Shown here: piece after piece, positions 53,462 to 61,199 of the stretch
Layout of the letters: every line of letters begins with the position of its first letter
How positions within the stretch are numbered: position 1 is the first letter of the stretch
NCBI RefSeq assembly: GCF_000703005.1
Contig: NZ_JNLH01000001.1
Location: 1,419,001 to 1,483,000, forward strand
Source of the DNA: Pseudobutyrivibrio ruminis HUN009
GTDB taxonomy: Bacteria > Bacillota > Clostridia > Lachnospirales > Lachnospiraceae
Direction of reading: 5' to 3'
DNA length: 64,000 nucleotides
The notes under the pieces: model-generated
What the model saw: only the letters and a program-made list of their open reading frames with translations
Told to the model about the DNA's origin: nothing
Database searches by the model: none
Position numbers and translations under genes: made by a program

Positions 53462-54125
53462 GGCCCCACAGCCTTGCCCTCCCAAGTAACACCTGCCCAC
53501 AGACCCCTAGCCACGTCGGCCCCGGCCACCCCATCGCCATGCCCTACCGGAGGTACGTCGCAGATTTTGGATTATCTAAATGTGTAGTCGCCCATATTTA
53601 TTAGTAGGTGTTCTTACAAAGTTTTACAATTCTATCGCTAATGTATGGGTGGAGACGGACAAACACTACACTTAGTAATCATCAGTCTTAAGCTAGCTTT
53701 GTATTAATTACTATTTGCTTTGGAGTGAACGTAGAATAATAAAAACAGGTTTTGTAATAGATAAGCATGAGGCGCCATGGACGGCGCCGAAAGCCCGACA
53801 ACGAAATGGACTGAGTTTAAGGGCGGTGCTTATGTATACAAAACCTGTTTTTTAATTATTCTTGGTGAGCGGAGTAGCAAAAGTAATAATACAAAGACTA
53901 GTTAAGACTAGATGATTATATAAACTACATTGTCCGTCCCACCCATACATTACCTTCGAATAGTAAAAGCTTCGTAAGTACACCTACATATGGGCGACTT
54001 TACACATTAAGGTAATCCAAAAATCAGCTCCAATGATACCTCCGGTAGGGCATGGTGATGGGGTGGCTGGGGCCGGCGGGGCCTGTGGGCAAATATAAAT
54101 AGGCGGAGAGCAAGGCTGCGGGGCT
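53462..54125. repeat. 660-bp imperfect palindrome (arms of about 300 bp)
   Basis: The non-coding stretch between the sugar operon and the SGNH hydrolase is one long inverted repeat. Paired blocks nest in order: 53462-53477 with 54110-54125 (14 of 16); 53525-53555 with 54037-54067 (nearly perfect, core CATGCCCTACCGGAGGTA); 53639-53662 with 53930-53952 (one bulge, core TAATGTATGGGTGG); and 53741-53756 with 53837-53852 (perfect). Weaker pairing links the blocks. A TwoAYGGAY-like RNA core sits at the apex. No ORF of note is contained, and no clear target-site duplication flanks it. Confidence 0.85.
53741..53852 (+). ncRNA. TwoAYGGAY-type RNA motif
   Basis: A 16-base perfect stem (53741-53756 with 53837-53852) and an inner ATAAGCA/TGCTTAT stem enclose two hairpins. 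The first is GGCGCC-ATGGAC-GGCGCC (53771-53788), a six-base loop of form AYGGAY. The second has GCCC/GGGC ends (53793-53796, 53821-53824) and ATGGAC at 53806-53811 in its loop. Two AYGGAY loops under one closing stem define the TwoAYGGAY candidate RNA described by comparative genomics in Clostridia and gut metagenomes; function unknown. Only the plus strand gives the motif. Confidence 0.8.
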
Positions 54126-54169
54126 AGTTTGTTTTGAATATCGCGGCCAAGAGTGCTAATATTTTAGGT

Positions 54170-54871
54170 ATGGAAATAATAAAAGGATTCTTACAGAGGA
54201 AAATGGTTATATTACTGGCGGCGGTTGTACTGGTGTTTTTTGTGCTTTTTAATTCGGGCTTCTTTGGGGGCAAGGATGAGAGGATTAGGGTTTCCTGCGT
54301 GGGCGATAGTCTTACCTATGGAAGTGGAGTGCTAAAGACCAGGGAGACGGATGCGTATCCAGCACAGCTGCAGATAAAGATGGGGACAGATCATCTTGTT
54401 TCAAATTTTGGATTGCGCAATGCTACGGCATCTGCATCTGGGGATTTGCCATATGTGGAGTCGGAGGAGTATCAGCAGTCTCTGAAGTCTAAGCCTGATA
54501 TCGTTGTGCTTATGCTTGGAACAAATGATACAAAGACTTATAACTGGAATGCATCAGACTATGAGGCTGGCTTGAAGGAGCTTGTGGAGTCATATCAGCA
54601 GCTTGATACTAAGCCTACAGTGTACTTGATGCGTAGCCCTTATTGCTATTCATTGGATGGAAGTGATGTGGCTGAGTATGATATTCAGCCTGCAGTTGTA
54701 GCTGACGAGCTGGGAGGAATCGTTGAAAAGGTTGCATCGGAGACTGGGGTAGAAGTGATTGATTTGTATCAGCTTACTGAGGGCCAGGATGAGCTTTATA
54801 CTGATGGAATTCACTTTAATGCAAATGGATATGAGCTTATAGCTGATGAGGTGTATTCTAATTTAAAATAA
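54170..54871 (+). CDS. SGNH/GDSL-family hydrolase, membrane-anchored
   Basis: This is an esterase or deacetylase type enzyme. An N-terminal helix (MVILLAAVVLVFFVLF) should anchor or export it. The catalytic blocks are CVGDSLTYGSG (Ser), the Gly/Asn blocks with LGTNDTK, and DGIHFNANGYELIADEV (Asp and His). The start is uncertain: ATG 54170 gives 233 residues, an in-frame TTG lies at 54134, and ATG 54203 has a better ribosome-binding site (AGAGGAAA). It directly follows the long palindrome. Substrate unknown; polysaccharide or cell-wall acetyl groups are common for this group. Confidence 0.82.
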   Translation: MEIIKGFLQRKMVILLAAVVLVFFVLFNSGFFGGKDERIRVSCVGDSLTYGSGVLKTRETDAYPAQLQIKMGTDHLVSNFGLRNATASASGDLPYVESEEYQQSLKSKPDIVVLMLGTNDTKTYNWNASDYEAGLKELVESYQQLDTKPTVYLMRSPYCYSLDGSDVAEYDIQPAVVADELGGIVEKVASETGVEVIDLYQLTEGQDELYTDGIHFNANGYELIADEVYSNLK

Positions 54872-54887
54872 TTTTCAATAAAACCTG

Positions 54888-54946
54888 TTGACATTATATG
54901 CCTACAGGTTTATATTTTAATCAAACATATGAACAATCATTCATAT
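54888..54946 (+). promoter_or_regulatory. Promoter and ArsR-type operator of the metal efflux operon
   Basis: TTGACA (54888-54893) and TATATT (54911-54916) are 17 bases apart. Ten bases downstream the perfect inverted repeat ATATGAA-N6-TTCATAT (54927-54946) resembles SmtB/CadC operators. It is probably bound by the ArsR protein encoded at 57101. Confidence 0.78.
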
Positions 54947-54989
54947 ATTCATTTTAGAGAAAACCCAATGGGGGACGGAGGAAAATATC

Positions 54990-55208
54990 ATGAAGAAAAC
55001 TTACAAAATCGACGTAGATTGTGCAAACTGTGCAAACAAGATGGAGCAGGCTGCTAAGGAGACAGCAGGCGTTGCTGATGCTACAGTTAATTTTATGGCA
55101 CTTAAGATGAACGTTGAGTTCGAAGAAGGCGCAGATGTTAAGGCTGTTATGGCAGAAGTTCTTAAGAACTGCAAGAAGGTAGAGGACGATTGCGAGATAT
55201 TTTTATAG
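54990..55208 (+). CDS. Stand-alone heavy-metal-associated (HMA) protein
   Basis: This metal-binding ferredoxin-fold protein has 72 residues. It starts MKKTYKIDVDCANCANKM; the CANC pair at residues 11-14 binds the metal. It also ends in an acidic Cys segment (VEDDCEIFL). It lies nine bases before the P-type ATPase gene, which lacks its own HMA domain, so it probably delivers the metal to it or tunes it in trans. Confidence 0.9.
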   Translation: MKKTYKIDVDCANCANKMEQAAKETAGVADATVNFMALKMNVEFEEGADVKAVMAEVLKNCKKVEDDCEIFL

Positions 55209-55217
55209 GAGTTTGAT

Positions 55218-57089
55218 ATGAACAAAAAGCAGAAGAAGGTACTAATCAGAATAATTGCAGCGGCTTTGATGATGGCTATCCTGTTGTTGCTTCCTTTGGA
55301 AGAGGGCAGCTGGATCCGCTTTGTGCTGTTTTTGATTCCATATTTTACTATTGGTTACGATATTTTAAAGAAGGCATTTAAGGGAATTAAAAATAAGCAG
55401 GTCTTTGATGAGAATTTCCTTATGGCTGTTGCCACTATTGGCGCCATGGCACTTGGGGAATACACCGAAGGCGTAGCGGTTATGCTATTCTATCAGGTTG
55501 GTGAATTATTCCAGTCATATGCTGTTGGAAAGAGCAGAAGAAACATTTCACAGCTGATGGATATTAGGCCTGATTTTGCAAATATAATGGTGGATGGTCA
55601 GCTTACACAGGTTGATCCAGACGAAGTAGAAATCGGAAGTGAAATCATCGTTCAGCCTGGTGAAAAGATACCTATCGATGGCGTGGTTATTGACGGTACA
55701 GCTACTCTTGATACTGCGGCACTCACCGGTGAAAGCGTGCCTAGAAGCGCAAAGCCTGGGGATGAAGTTATTTCCGGTTGTATCAATATGTCAGGTGTTC
55801 TCACTATCCGCACTACAAAGGAGTTCGGCGAATCTACAGCTTCAAAGATTCTCGATTTGGTGGAGAATGCATCTTCCAAGAAATCAAAGCCAGAGAACTT
55901 TATTTCCAGATTTGCCAGAGTGTACACACCAGCTGTTTGTTATTCAGCGGTAGCACTTGCAGTACTTCCACCAGTTATTTCTCTTATCATTGGTGCGGAG
56001 CCTAACTGGGGACAGTGGATTTATAGAGCCCTTACATTCCTTGTTATCAGTTGCCCATGTGCACTTGTTATCAGTATTCCACTTACATTCTTTGCAGGAA
56101 TCGGTGGTGCCAGCAAGGAAGGTGTTCTAGTAAAAGGGTCAAACTATCTTGATATGCTTTCAAAGGCAAAAATCGCTGTTATGGACAAAACAGGTACACT
56201 TACTGAGGGCGTATTCAAGGTTACAAAGATTGTTCCAAATGATATATCAGAGGATGAGCTTTTGATGTATGCTGCTATGGCTGAGGTATACTCAAATCAT
56301 CCAATTTCACGCAGCTTAAAAGAGGCTTACAGCAAGCCTATCGATACAAACGACGTTACTGATGTGGAGGAAATCTCTGGACATGGAATCAGAGCTACAG
56401 TTCTTGGAAAGACTGTAAATGCAGGAAATGAGAAGCTTATGGCTTCTGTTGACACAGCTTTCAACCAGGCTAGCGAGCCAGGTACAGTTATTTACATAGC
56501 CATTGATGGCCAGTATAAAGGCTACATCCTTATATCTGATGAGATAAAAGCTACATCAAAGGCGGCTATCGAAAACATGAAGCGAGTTGGCATTAGACAG
56601 ACAGTCATGCTTACTGGAGATAGCAAGAGTGTAGCAGATATTGTTGCAAAGGATTTAGGTCTTGATAGTGTTTGCTCTGAATTATTACCTGGGGATAAGG
56701 TTCAGAAGGTGGAGGAGCTTTTGGCTTCCAAATCTGAGAAGGAGCAGTTGATTTTTGTTGGTGATGGAATCAATGATGCACCTGTCCTTTCAAGAGCAGA
56801 TATCGGTATTGCCATGGGTGCTCTTGGTAGTGATGCAGCTATTGAAGCCGCAGATGTTGTTCTTATGGACGACGATCCAATGAAGATTTCAAAGGCAATT
56901 GGAATTGCTAAAAAATGTATGCGTATAGTATATGAAAATATTTACTTTGCCATCGGAATTAAGGTATTATGCTTGATACTTGGTGCGCTTGGTATTGCAA
57001 ATATGTGGTATGCTATTTTTGCAGACGTTGGTGTTATGGTTATTGCAGTTCTCAACGCAATCCGCGCATTACGTGTGAAGAACATTTAG
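55218..57089 (+). CDS. Zn/Cd/Pb-type P1B ATPase
   Basis: This metal efflux pump has 623 residues. Eight membrane helices are predicted. The transport motif SCPCALVISIP is near residue 280, the phosphorylation motif DKTGTLTEG near residue 322, and the hinge GDGINDAPVL near residue 515; TGES(V)P is the actuator loop. The CPC and ArsR-type context favour zinc, cadmium or lead over copper. The N-terminal HMA domain usual in CadA/ZntA is absent and encoded as a separate gene upstream. Confidence 0.92.
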   Translation: MNKKQKKVLIRIIAAALMMAILLLLPLEEGSWIRFVLFLIPYFTIGYDILKKAFKGIKNKQVFDENFLMAVATIGAMALGEYTEGVAVMLFYQVGELFQSYAVGKSRRNISQLMDIRPDFANIMVDGQLTQVDPDEVEIGSEIIVQPGEKIPIDGVVIDGTATLDTAALTGESVPRSAKPGDEVISGCINMSGVLTIRTTKEFGESTASKILDLVENASSKKSKPENFISRFARVYTPAVCYSAVALAVLPPVISLIIGAEPNWGQWIYRALTFLVISCPCALVISIPLTFFAGIGGASKEGVLVKGSNYLDMLSKAKIAVMDKTGTLTEGVFKVTKIVPNDISEDELLMYAAMAEVYSNHPISRSLKEAYSKPIDTNDVTDVEEISGHGIRATVLGKTVNAGNEKLMASVDTAFNQASEPGTVIYIAIDGQYKGYILISDEIKATSKAAIENMKRVGIRQTVMLTGDSKSVADIVAKDLGLDSVCSELLPGDKVQKVEELLASKSEKEQLIFVGDGINDAPVLSRADIGIAMGALGSDAAIEAADVVLMDDDPMKISKAIGIAKKCMRIVYENIYFAIGIKVLCLILGALGIANMWYAIFADVGVMVIAVLNAIRALRVKNI

Positions 57090-57100
57090 GAGGTTTGACA

Positions 57101-57457
57101 ATGGTTAAACATGCAGAATGCTGTGAAGAGCAGTGTGTACATAAAGAATTGGTAGCAAATGTACTTGACGATTTGCCTGATGAGGATGTCTTATACGATT
57201 TGGCAGAGCTTTTCAAGGTTTTTGGTGATAGTACCAGGGTACGAATCCTGATTGCTTTATTCGAGGCAGAGCTTTGCGTATGTGATATATCAGAAGCTCT
57301 TGGCATGACACAATCAGCTGTATCACATCAGCTGCAGATTCTTCGTACCAATAAGCTTGTAAAGAGCCGTCGCGAGGGCAAGCAGATTTATTATAGTTTG
57401 GCAGATGAGCATGTGGTTACCATTATGGCACAAGGCCTGAATCACATCTTAGAATAA
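57101..57457 (+). CDS. ArsR/SmtB-family metal-sensing repressor
   Basis: This winged-helix repressor has 118 residues, starting at ATG 57101 behind AGGAGG. It has the recognition helix TQSAVSHQLQILR, an alpha-3 ligand set ELCVCD with N-terminal CCEEQC (CadC-like), and an alpha-5 set DEHVVTIMAQGLNHILE (SmtB-like D/H and H/E). Having both sites suggests Zn/Cd sensing. It should bind the repeat at 54927-54946 and repress its own operon. Confidence 0.9.
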   Translation: MVKHAECCEEQCVHKELVANVLDDLPDEDVLYDLAELFKVFGDSTRVRILIALFEAELCVCDISEALGMTQSAVSHQLQILRTNKLVKSRREGKQIYYSLADEHVVTIMAQGLNHILE

Positions 57458-57473
57458 TACATTAAAGGATATT

Positions 57474-57511
57474 TCCCCTTGTTCTTTCTTAGAAGAACAG
57501 GGGGCTTTTTT
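57474..57511 (+). terminator. Terminator of the metal efflux operon
   Basis: CCCCTTGTTCTT pairs with AAGAACAGGGGG around TCTTAG, followed by CTTTTTT. Confidence 0.9.
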
Positions 57512-57571
57512 ATTGAATTTTTAGGCTGTAACGAAACAATTTATCAATAAGAAAAAAATGTGAAAAAAGTA

Positions 57572-57624
57572 TTGACTTCAAACTTCTATTAGTATAAGAT
57601 AACCACAGTTAGCGAAAGCTAACT
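57572..57624 (+). promoter_or_regulatory. Promoter and iron-box-like palindrome of the DUF3793-flavodoxin operon
   Basis: TTGACT (57572-57577) and TAAGAT (57595-57600) are 17 bases apart. AGTTAGCGAAAGCTAACT (57607-57624) is a perfect palindrome at the start of the transcript and resembles the TTAG/CTAA-rich boxes of DtxR/IdeR-type iron repressors. GCTAAC recurs at 57641. Confidence 0.6.
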
Positions 57625-57649
57625 AAAATATGAACAGGAAGCTAACATT

Positions 57650-58264
57650 ATGTGCGAAGAAGTATTTGAAATGATATGTGCCATGGACAGGCGATGTGTA
57701 GAGTTGCAAGTTGTATTGCAGTGTGCTCCCACATTAGCTGGCCTTAAAACTTCAAATCTTCTTATAGTTCCGAAAGATCAGGAAGATAAGGTTAGATTTG
57801 TTCTTAGGCATTCAGGCTTGTTGGGGTATCGCCTCGTGTACGATAGACATCGAGTTATCTTTTTGGTTTTTAATAGGGATAAGCTCATAAGCTACCTTGC
57901 AAAGCCAGAGGTAAAGGAATTTCTTTCCTCTTATGGATATCGTACAGATGCCTTTGGGTATTTACTTCGAAATTTCCAGAATCGATACGATTCTTATGTT
58001 CATAAAAGGGATGATTTCCCTCATGAGATGGGAGTGTTCCTCGGATATCCGCTTTGTGATGTAGTAGGCTTCATTCAAAACGGAGGAGACGGATTTGTGC
58101 TGTCGGGGTATTGGAAGGTTTACAAAAATGCGACTGAGGCACAGAAGTTATTTGAAAAATTTGACATTGTAAAAGATGATATGGTTCGCATGGTATTTAA
58201 AGGATATTCATTGAAAGATATCGTAAATACGTATGCAAAGCCTGTCATATCCTTGGCAGTTTAA
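57650..58264 (+). CDS. DUF3793 family protein
   Basis: This cytoplasmic protein has 204 residues. Segments CAPTLAGLKTSNLL, DFPHEMGVFLGYPLCDVVGFI and GYWKVYKNATEAQKLFEKF are those I know from DUF3793 proteins of anaerobic Firmicutes, which are often placed next to flavodoxin or iron-uptake genes. The biochemical role is unknown. It is 34 bases from the flavodoxin gene, and both sit behind an iron-box-like promoter. Confidence 0.8.
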   Translation: MCEEVFEMICAMDRRCVELQVVLQCAPTLAGLKTSNLLIVPKDQEDKVRFVLRHSGLLGYRLVYDRHRVIFLVFNRDKLISYLAKPEVKEFLSSYGYRTDAFGYLLRNFQNRYDSYVHKRDDFPHEMGVFLGYPLCDVVGFIQNGGDGFVLSGYWKVYKNATEAQKLFEKFDIVKDDMVRMVFKGYSLKDIVNTYAKPVISLAV

Positions 58265-58298
58265 GTCAAAATATCTTATTTTAAAGGAGATTAAAGTC

Positions 58299-58730
58299 AT
58301 GAGTAAGGTTAATGTTGTATTTTGGTCACAGTCTGGTAATACAGAGAGTATGGCAAACGCTGTAGGTGCTGGTGTTACAGCAGCAGGCGGTGAAGCTAAC
58401 GTAGTATATGTTGGTGATGCTTCTATAGATGAGCTTAAGAACGCAAAGGCATTTGCACTTGGATGTCCAGCTATGGGCGCTGAGGTTCTTGAGGAAAGTG
58501 AGATGGAGCCATTTGTTACAGATTTAGAGGGCTTCGTTTCCGGTAAGACAATCGGTCTTTTCGGCTCATACGGCTGGGGAGATGGTCAGTGGATGCGCGA
58601 CTGGGTTGATCGCATGACAGCAGCAGGCGCAACAGTAGTAAACGGCGAAGGCGTTATTTGCCAGGACGCTCCAGACGGAGCAGCAGAAGCTGCATGCCAG
58701 GAGCTTGGTAAAGCTTTAGCAGCAGTTTAA
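58299..58730 (+). CDS. Flavodoxin
   Basis: This small FMN electron carrier has 143 residues. The phosphate loop is SQSGNTESMAN (residues 9-19), and FGSYGWGDGQWMRDW and GCPAMGAEVLEESEM are the FMN-contacting loops. ATG 58299 follows AAAGGAG. Flavodoxins replace ferredoxin when iron is short, which fits the upstream palindrome. It is the last gene before the tRNA cluster. Confidence 0.93.
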   Translation: MSKVNVVFWSQSGNTESMANAVGAGVTAAGGEANVVYVGDASIDELKNAKAFALGCPAMGAEVLEESEMEPFVTDLEGFVSGKTIGLFGSYGWGDGQWMRDWVDRMTAAGATVVNGEGVICQDAPDGAAEAACQELGKALAAV

Positions 58731-58807
58731 TTTCATATTTTAGCTTATTTCCTTTCCCTGAGTTTCTAACCGGGTTTCTTGGGGAAGTTATTAGACTCCT
58801 TTTACAG

Positions 58808-58833
58808 CCTCCAGGTATGCCAGTGCCTGGAGG
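58808..58833 (+). other. Hairpin downstream of flavodoxin
   Basis: CCTCCAGG (58808-58815) pairs with CCTGGAGG (58826-58833) around ten bases, without a T-run. The remainder of 58731-59033 holds only the tRNA promoter. Confidence 0.5.
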
Positions 58834-58955
58834 TAAATTATTCTGGAGCAGCCTTTACCGAAGGCAAATTTTAGATGGTTTATGCCACAGATAAAAGATG
58901 TCGGAATATCTGATATTTCGTGATAAAATCTAACAATTTAATTTTGAAAAAGATG

Positions 58956-58984
58956 TTGACAAAGCCTTGATTCTCATATATACT
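58956..58984 (+). promoter_or_regulatory. Promoter of the tRNA cluster
   Basis: Consensus TTGACA (58956-58961) and TATACT (58979-58984) are 17 bases apart, about 50 bases before the first tRNA, fitting a strong stable-RNA promoter. Confidence 0.88.
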
Positions 58985-59033
58985 CTCTATTGTTCGCGAG
59001 AGAGAAACGCAACAAACGCAGAACGAATTATTT

Positions 59034-59108
59034 CGGGGTGTGGCTCAGTTTGGCTAGAGCACCTGGTTTGGGACCAGGGGGTCGCAGGTTCGAATCCTGT
59101 CACCCCGA
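59034..59108 (+). tRNA. tRNA-Pro (TGG)
   Basis: Acceptor CGGGGTG pairs with CACCCCG. The anticodon loop TTTGGGA between CCTGG and CCAGG gives anticodon TGG. The T-arm GGTTCGAATCC is normal. CCA is not encoded. Confidence 0.95.
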
Positions 59109-59129
59109 TTTGGAAATTAATTATTTTAT

Positions 59130-59200
59130 GCGGGTGTGGTTCAATGGTAGAACATCAGCCTTCCAAGCTGAATACGTGGGTTCGATTCCCATCACCCGCT
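59130..59200 (+). tRNA. tRNA-Gly (TCC)
   Basis: Acceptor GCGGGTG pairs with CACCCGC. The loop CTTCCAA gives anticodon TCC. At 71 bases it has the short D-arm usual for tRNA-Gly. CCA is not encoded. Confidence 0.95.
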
Positions 59201-59225
59201 TTTTAATTTCTAATATGTTGCATAT

Positions 59226-59299
<74 letters not shown>

Positions 59300-59326
59300 C
59301 TTATACGGTTTATATTTTATCAGTAT

Positions 59327-59401
59327 GGTGGGTGTGGCACAGCTGGTTAGCGCGTCGGATTGTGGTTCCGAAGGTCGAGGGTTCGAACCCCTCTACCCAC
59401 C
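59327..59401 (+). tRNA. tRNA-His (GTG)
   Basis: Acceptor GTGGGTG pairs with TACCCAC. The loop TTGTGGT gives anticodon GTG. G at 59327 and C at 59401 form the extra G-1:C73 pair that marks tRNA-His. Confidence 0.95.
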
Positions 59402-59447
59402 CTGTTGCGATAGCAACAAATTGAATAAGGGCAATTAAGTCCTTTGT

Positions 59448-59519
59448 TGGGCTATCGCCAAGCGGTAAGGCACCAGATTTTGATTCTGGCATTCGCTGGT
59501 TCGAATCCAGCTAGCCCAG
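59448..59519 (+). tRNA. tRNA-Gln (TTG)
   Basis: Acceptor TGGGCTA pairs with TAGCCCA. The loop TTTTGAT between CCAGA and TCTGG gives anticodon TTG. CCA is not encoded. Confidence 0.95.
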
Positions 59520-59571
59520 TTTCTAGTCTATGCCTTTTTCTTTTGGAAATAGTCGCATACCAATTTAATAT

Positions 59572-59644
59572 GGGGTTGTAGCTCAGTTGGTAGAGCACCT
59601 GACTTTTAATCAGGTTGTCGGGAGTTCGAGCCTCCTCAGCCTCA
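59572..59644 (+). tRNA. tRNA-Lys (TTT)
   Basis: Acceptor GGGGTTG pairs with CAGCCTC using wobble pairs. The loop CTTTTAA between CCTGA and TCAGG gives anticodon TTT. The last 21 bases recur, slightly changed, at 61200, so this gene is probably the integration site of the element downstream. Confidence 0.95.
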
Positions 59645-59689
59645 GCAAATGAAAAGCCTTCAGATTAGTCTGAAGGCTTTTTTCTTGTA
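59624..59689 (+). repeat. Direct repeat copy 1 (attL-like): tRNA-Lys 3' end plus terminator
   Basis: This 66-base stretch, from the T-loop GTTCGAGCCTCC to CTTGTA after the terminator, matches 61200-61265 at most positions. A tRNA 3' end repeated downstream is the usual mark of integrase-mediated insertion. Confidence 0.7.
59652..59684 (+). terminator. Terminator of the tRNA cluster
   Basis: AAAAGCCTTCAGA pairs with TCTGAAGGCTTTT around TTAG, followed by T residues. Confidence 0.93.
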
Positions 59690-59833
59690 TGTATCTATAG
59701 TAAGATTATTATATAAAAGTTGAGAAAAAAGCGTTGAGAAAAAAGCATGTGTGACGCATATGTGGGATTATATATGGACATATATCTGAGTTACAATTGA
59801 GAAAAATAGAAAAAGGGAAAGAGAGTATTTAAT

Positions 59834-60694
59834 ATGGCAGATGATAAGCTAGAATTATTTGAAAATCAACCAATTCGAACTGCATGGGTTGAAGAAGAGG
59901 AAGAATGGTATTTTTCGATTGTAGATGTGTGTCAAGTTTTAACGGAAAGTGCTGATGGTAGGAAATATTGGAATAAGTTAAAACAAAGACTTAAAGATGA
60001 GGGAAGTGAGTTGGTGACAAAATGTCACCAACTGAAATTAAAGTCTCCCAAAGATGGGAAAAGATATAATACTGACGTGGCAAATACTGAACAGTTACTC
60101 CGTATTATTCAATCTATCCCATCAAAAAAAGCGGAACCTTTTAAAATGTGGTTAGCTCAAGTTGGTAGAGAGAGAATAGAGGAGACCATTGACCCAGAGC
60201 TTACGATTGATAGAGCTTTAGAAACATATTCTAAACTGGGATATGATGCTGATTGGATTAATCAAAGGTTACAGACAATTAGAGCACGAAAAGAACTAAC
60301 AGATCAGTGGAAAGCCCATGGTGTGGAACAGGGCAGAGAATTTGCTATTTTGACAGATGAAGTTACCAGAGCTTGGTCTGGAATGAGTACTAGACAGTAT
60401 AAGAATCTTAAAGGCCAAAAGAAAGAAAATCTAAGAGATAATATGTCCACCCTTGAATTAGCTCTTAATATGCTGGCTGAGGCTACTACAACTGAGCTTA
60501 CAAAGGTACATAATCCTAGTGGGTTAGAAGAAAATCAAAAGATTGCTCAAAAGGGTGGCAGTGTTGCAGGAAACGCGAGACGTGAGATAGAACAAGAAAC
60601 AGGTAAATCAATCATAACAAGTCAGAATGCAATTCAATTGAATGAGGCTGTAACACAGTTGATAGAGGCTGTTTCTGAAATAGATGAGGATTGA
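59834..60694 (+). CDS. dinD: DinD-like protein with Bro-N-type N-terminus
   Basis: The N-terminal 110 residues (PIRTAWVEEEEEWYFSIVDV, VANTEQLLRIIQSIPSKKAEPFK) are of the Bro-N / phage antirepressor type. The C-terminal part (ARKELTDQWKAHGVEQG, EFAILTDEVTRAWSGMS, KKENLRDNMSTLELALNML) matches DinD, a DNA-damage-inducible protein that inhibits RecA filaments in E. coli. At 286 residues it is full length. It lies inside the repeat-bracketed insert after tRNA-Lys. ATATATG-GA-CATATAT (59770-59785) upstream is a possible operator; I see no clear LexA box. The role here is inferred. Confidence 0.78.
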   Translation: MADDKLELFENQPIRTAWVEEEEEWYFSIVDVCQVLTESADGRKYWNKLKQRLKDEGSELVTKCHQLKLKSPKDGKRYNTDVANTEQLLRIIQSIPSKKAEPFKMWLAQVGRERIEETIDPELTIDRALETYSKLGYDADWINQRLQTIRARKELTDQWKAHGVEQGREFAILTDEVTRAWSGMSTRQYKNLKGQKKENLRDNMSTLELALNMLAEATTTELTKVHNPSGLEENQKIAQKGGSVAGNARREIEQETGKSIITSQNAIQLNEAVTQLIEAVSEIDED

Positions 60695-60817
60695 TTATTA
60701 ATAAGGGAAATATTGTGTGGAAATTTTTGCCTTAGAAAAGAATAGAATCACTCAAAAATATGGTATGTTCGAATCTTCTTGAAAGCTTTTCTTGCAATAG
60801 AAGAAATGACTTGTTAA

Positions 60818-60886
60818 TATAATAGTGAACTGGGCGAAAGCTCTTTGGTTCACCGTAGACGGGAAGAATTTCCCGTCATTTTTTTA
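60818..60886 (+). ncRNA. DUF3800-associated structured RNA with terminator
   Basis: TATAAT (60818-60823) precedes a compact fold: GTGAAC (60825-60830) pairs with GTTCAC (60848-60853), enclosing GGGC-GAAA-GCTC with a GNRA tetraloop. GACGGGAA (60858-60865) then pairs with TTCCCGTC (60870-60877) and is followed by seven T. It sits 11 bases before a DUF3800 pseudogene. A set of candidate RNA motifs has been described next to DUF3800 genes; which one this matches I cannot say. Confidence 0.65.
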
Positions 60887-60897
60887 GGAGTTTTTAA

Positions 60898-61107
60898 ATG
60901 TAAGAATTAAGTATATTTATTGATGAATCTGGAGATTTTGGCAAGACACAGGACTTTAATGCTTATTATCTAGTTACGTTTGTCTTTCATAATATATGTT
61001 CTTTTGATTTGTTAAAAATTAAGAGTGAGGAAGGGAGACTCAGTAAAGGAGAAAAGCAGTTCTTCTATAAGCCTAATGAATTGAAAAAACATTTTTTAAG
61101 AGTATAG
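60898..61107 (+). pseudogene. DUF3800 gene remnant with nonsense codon 2
   Basis: Reading from ATG 60898, the second codon is TAA; after it the frame continues ELSIFIDESGDFGKTQDFNAYY, the N-terminus of DUF3800 proteins (IDESGD carries conserved acids of this RNase H-like family). It stops again at 61105, after 70 codons including the ATG and both stops, whereas intact members have about 230 residues or more. AGGAG still precedes the ATG. It is therefore a dead, truncated gene. The rest of 61108-61199 shows nothing recognisable. Confidence 0.8.
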
Positions 61108-61199
61108 AAAAAAAGAGATTGTAATAAATTGTCAGGTTTAACTTATAAATGCAGAGGCAACAAATGCCTTTCTTTCAATATTTTTTGAGACCTAGATGC

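Noticed and set aside
53462..54125. Assembly foldback artefact
   Set aside because: Chimeric foldbacks give identical arms; these arms carry many substitutions and indels and have a distinct, motif-bearing centre.
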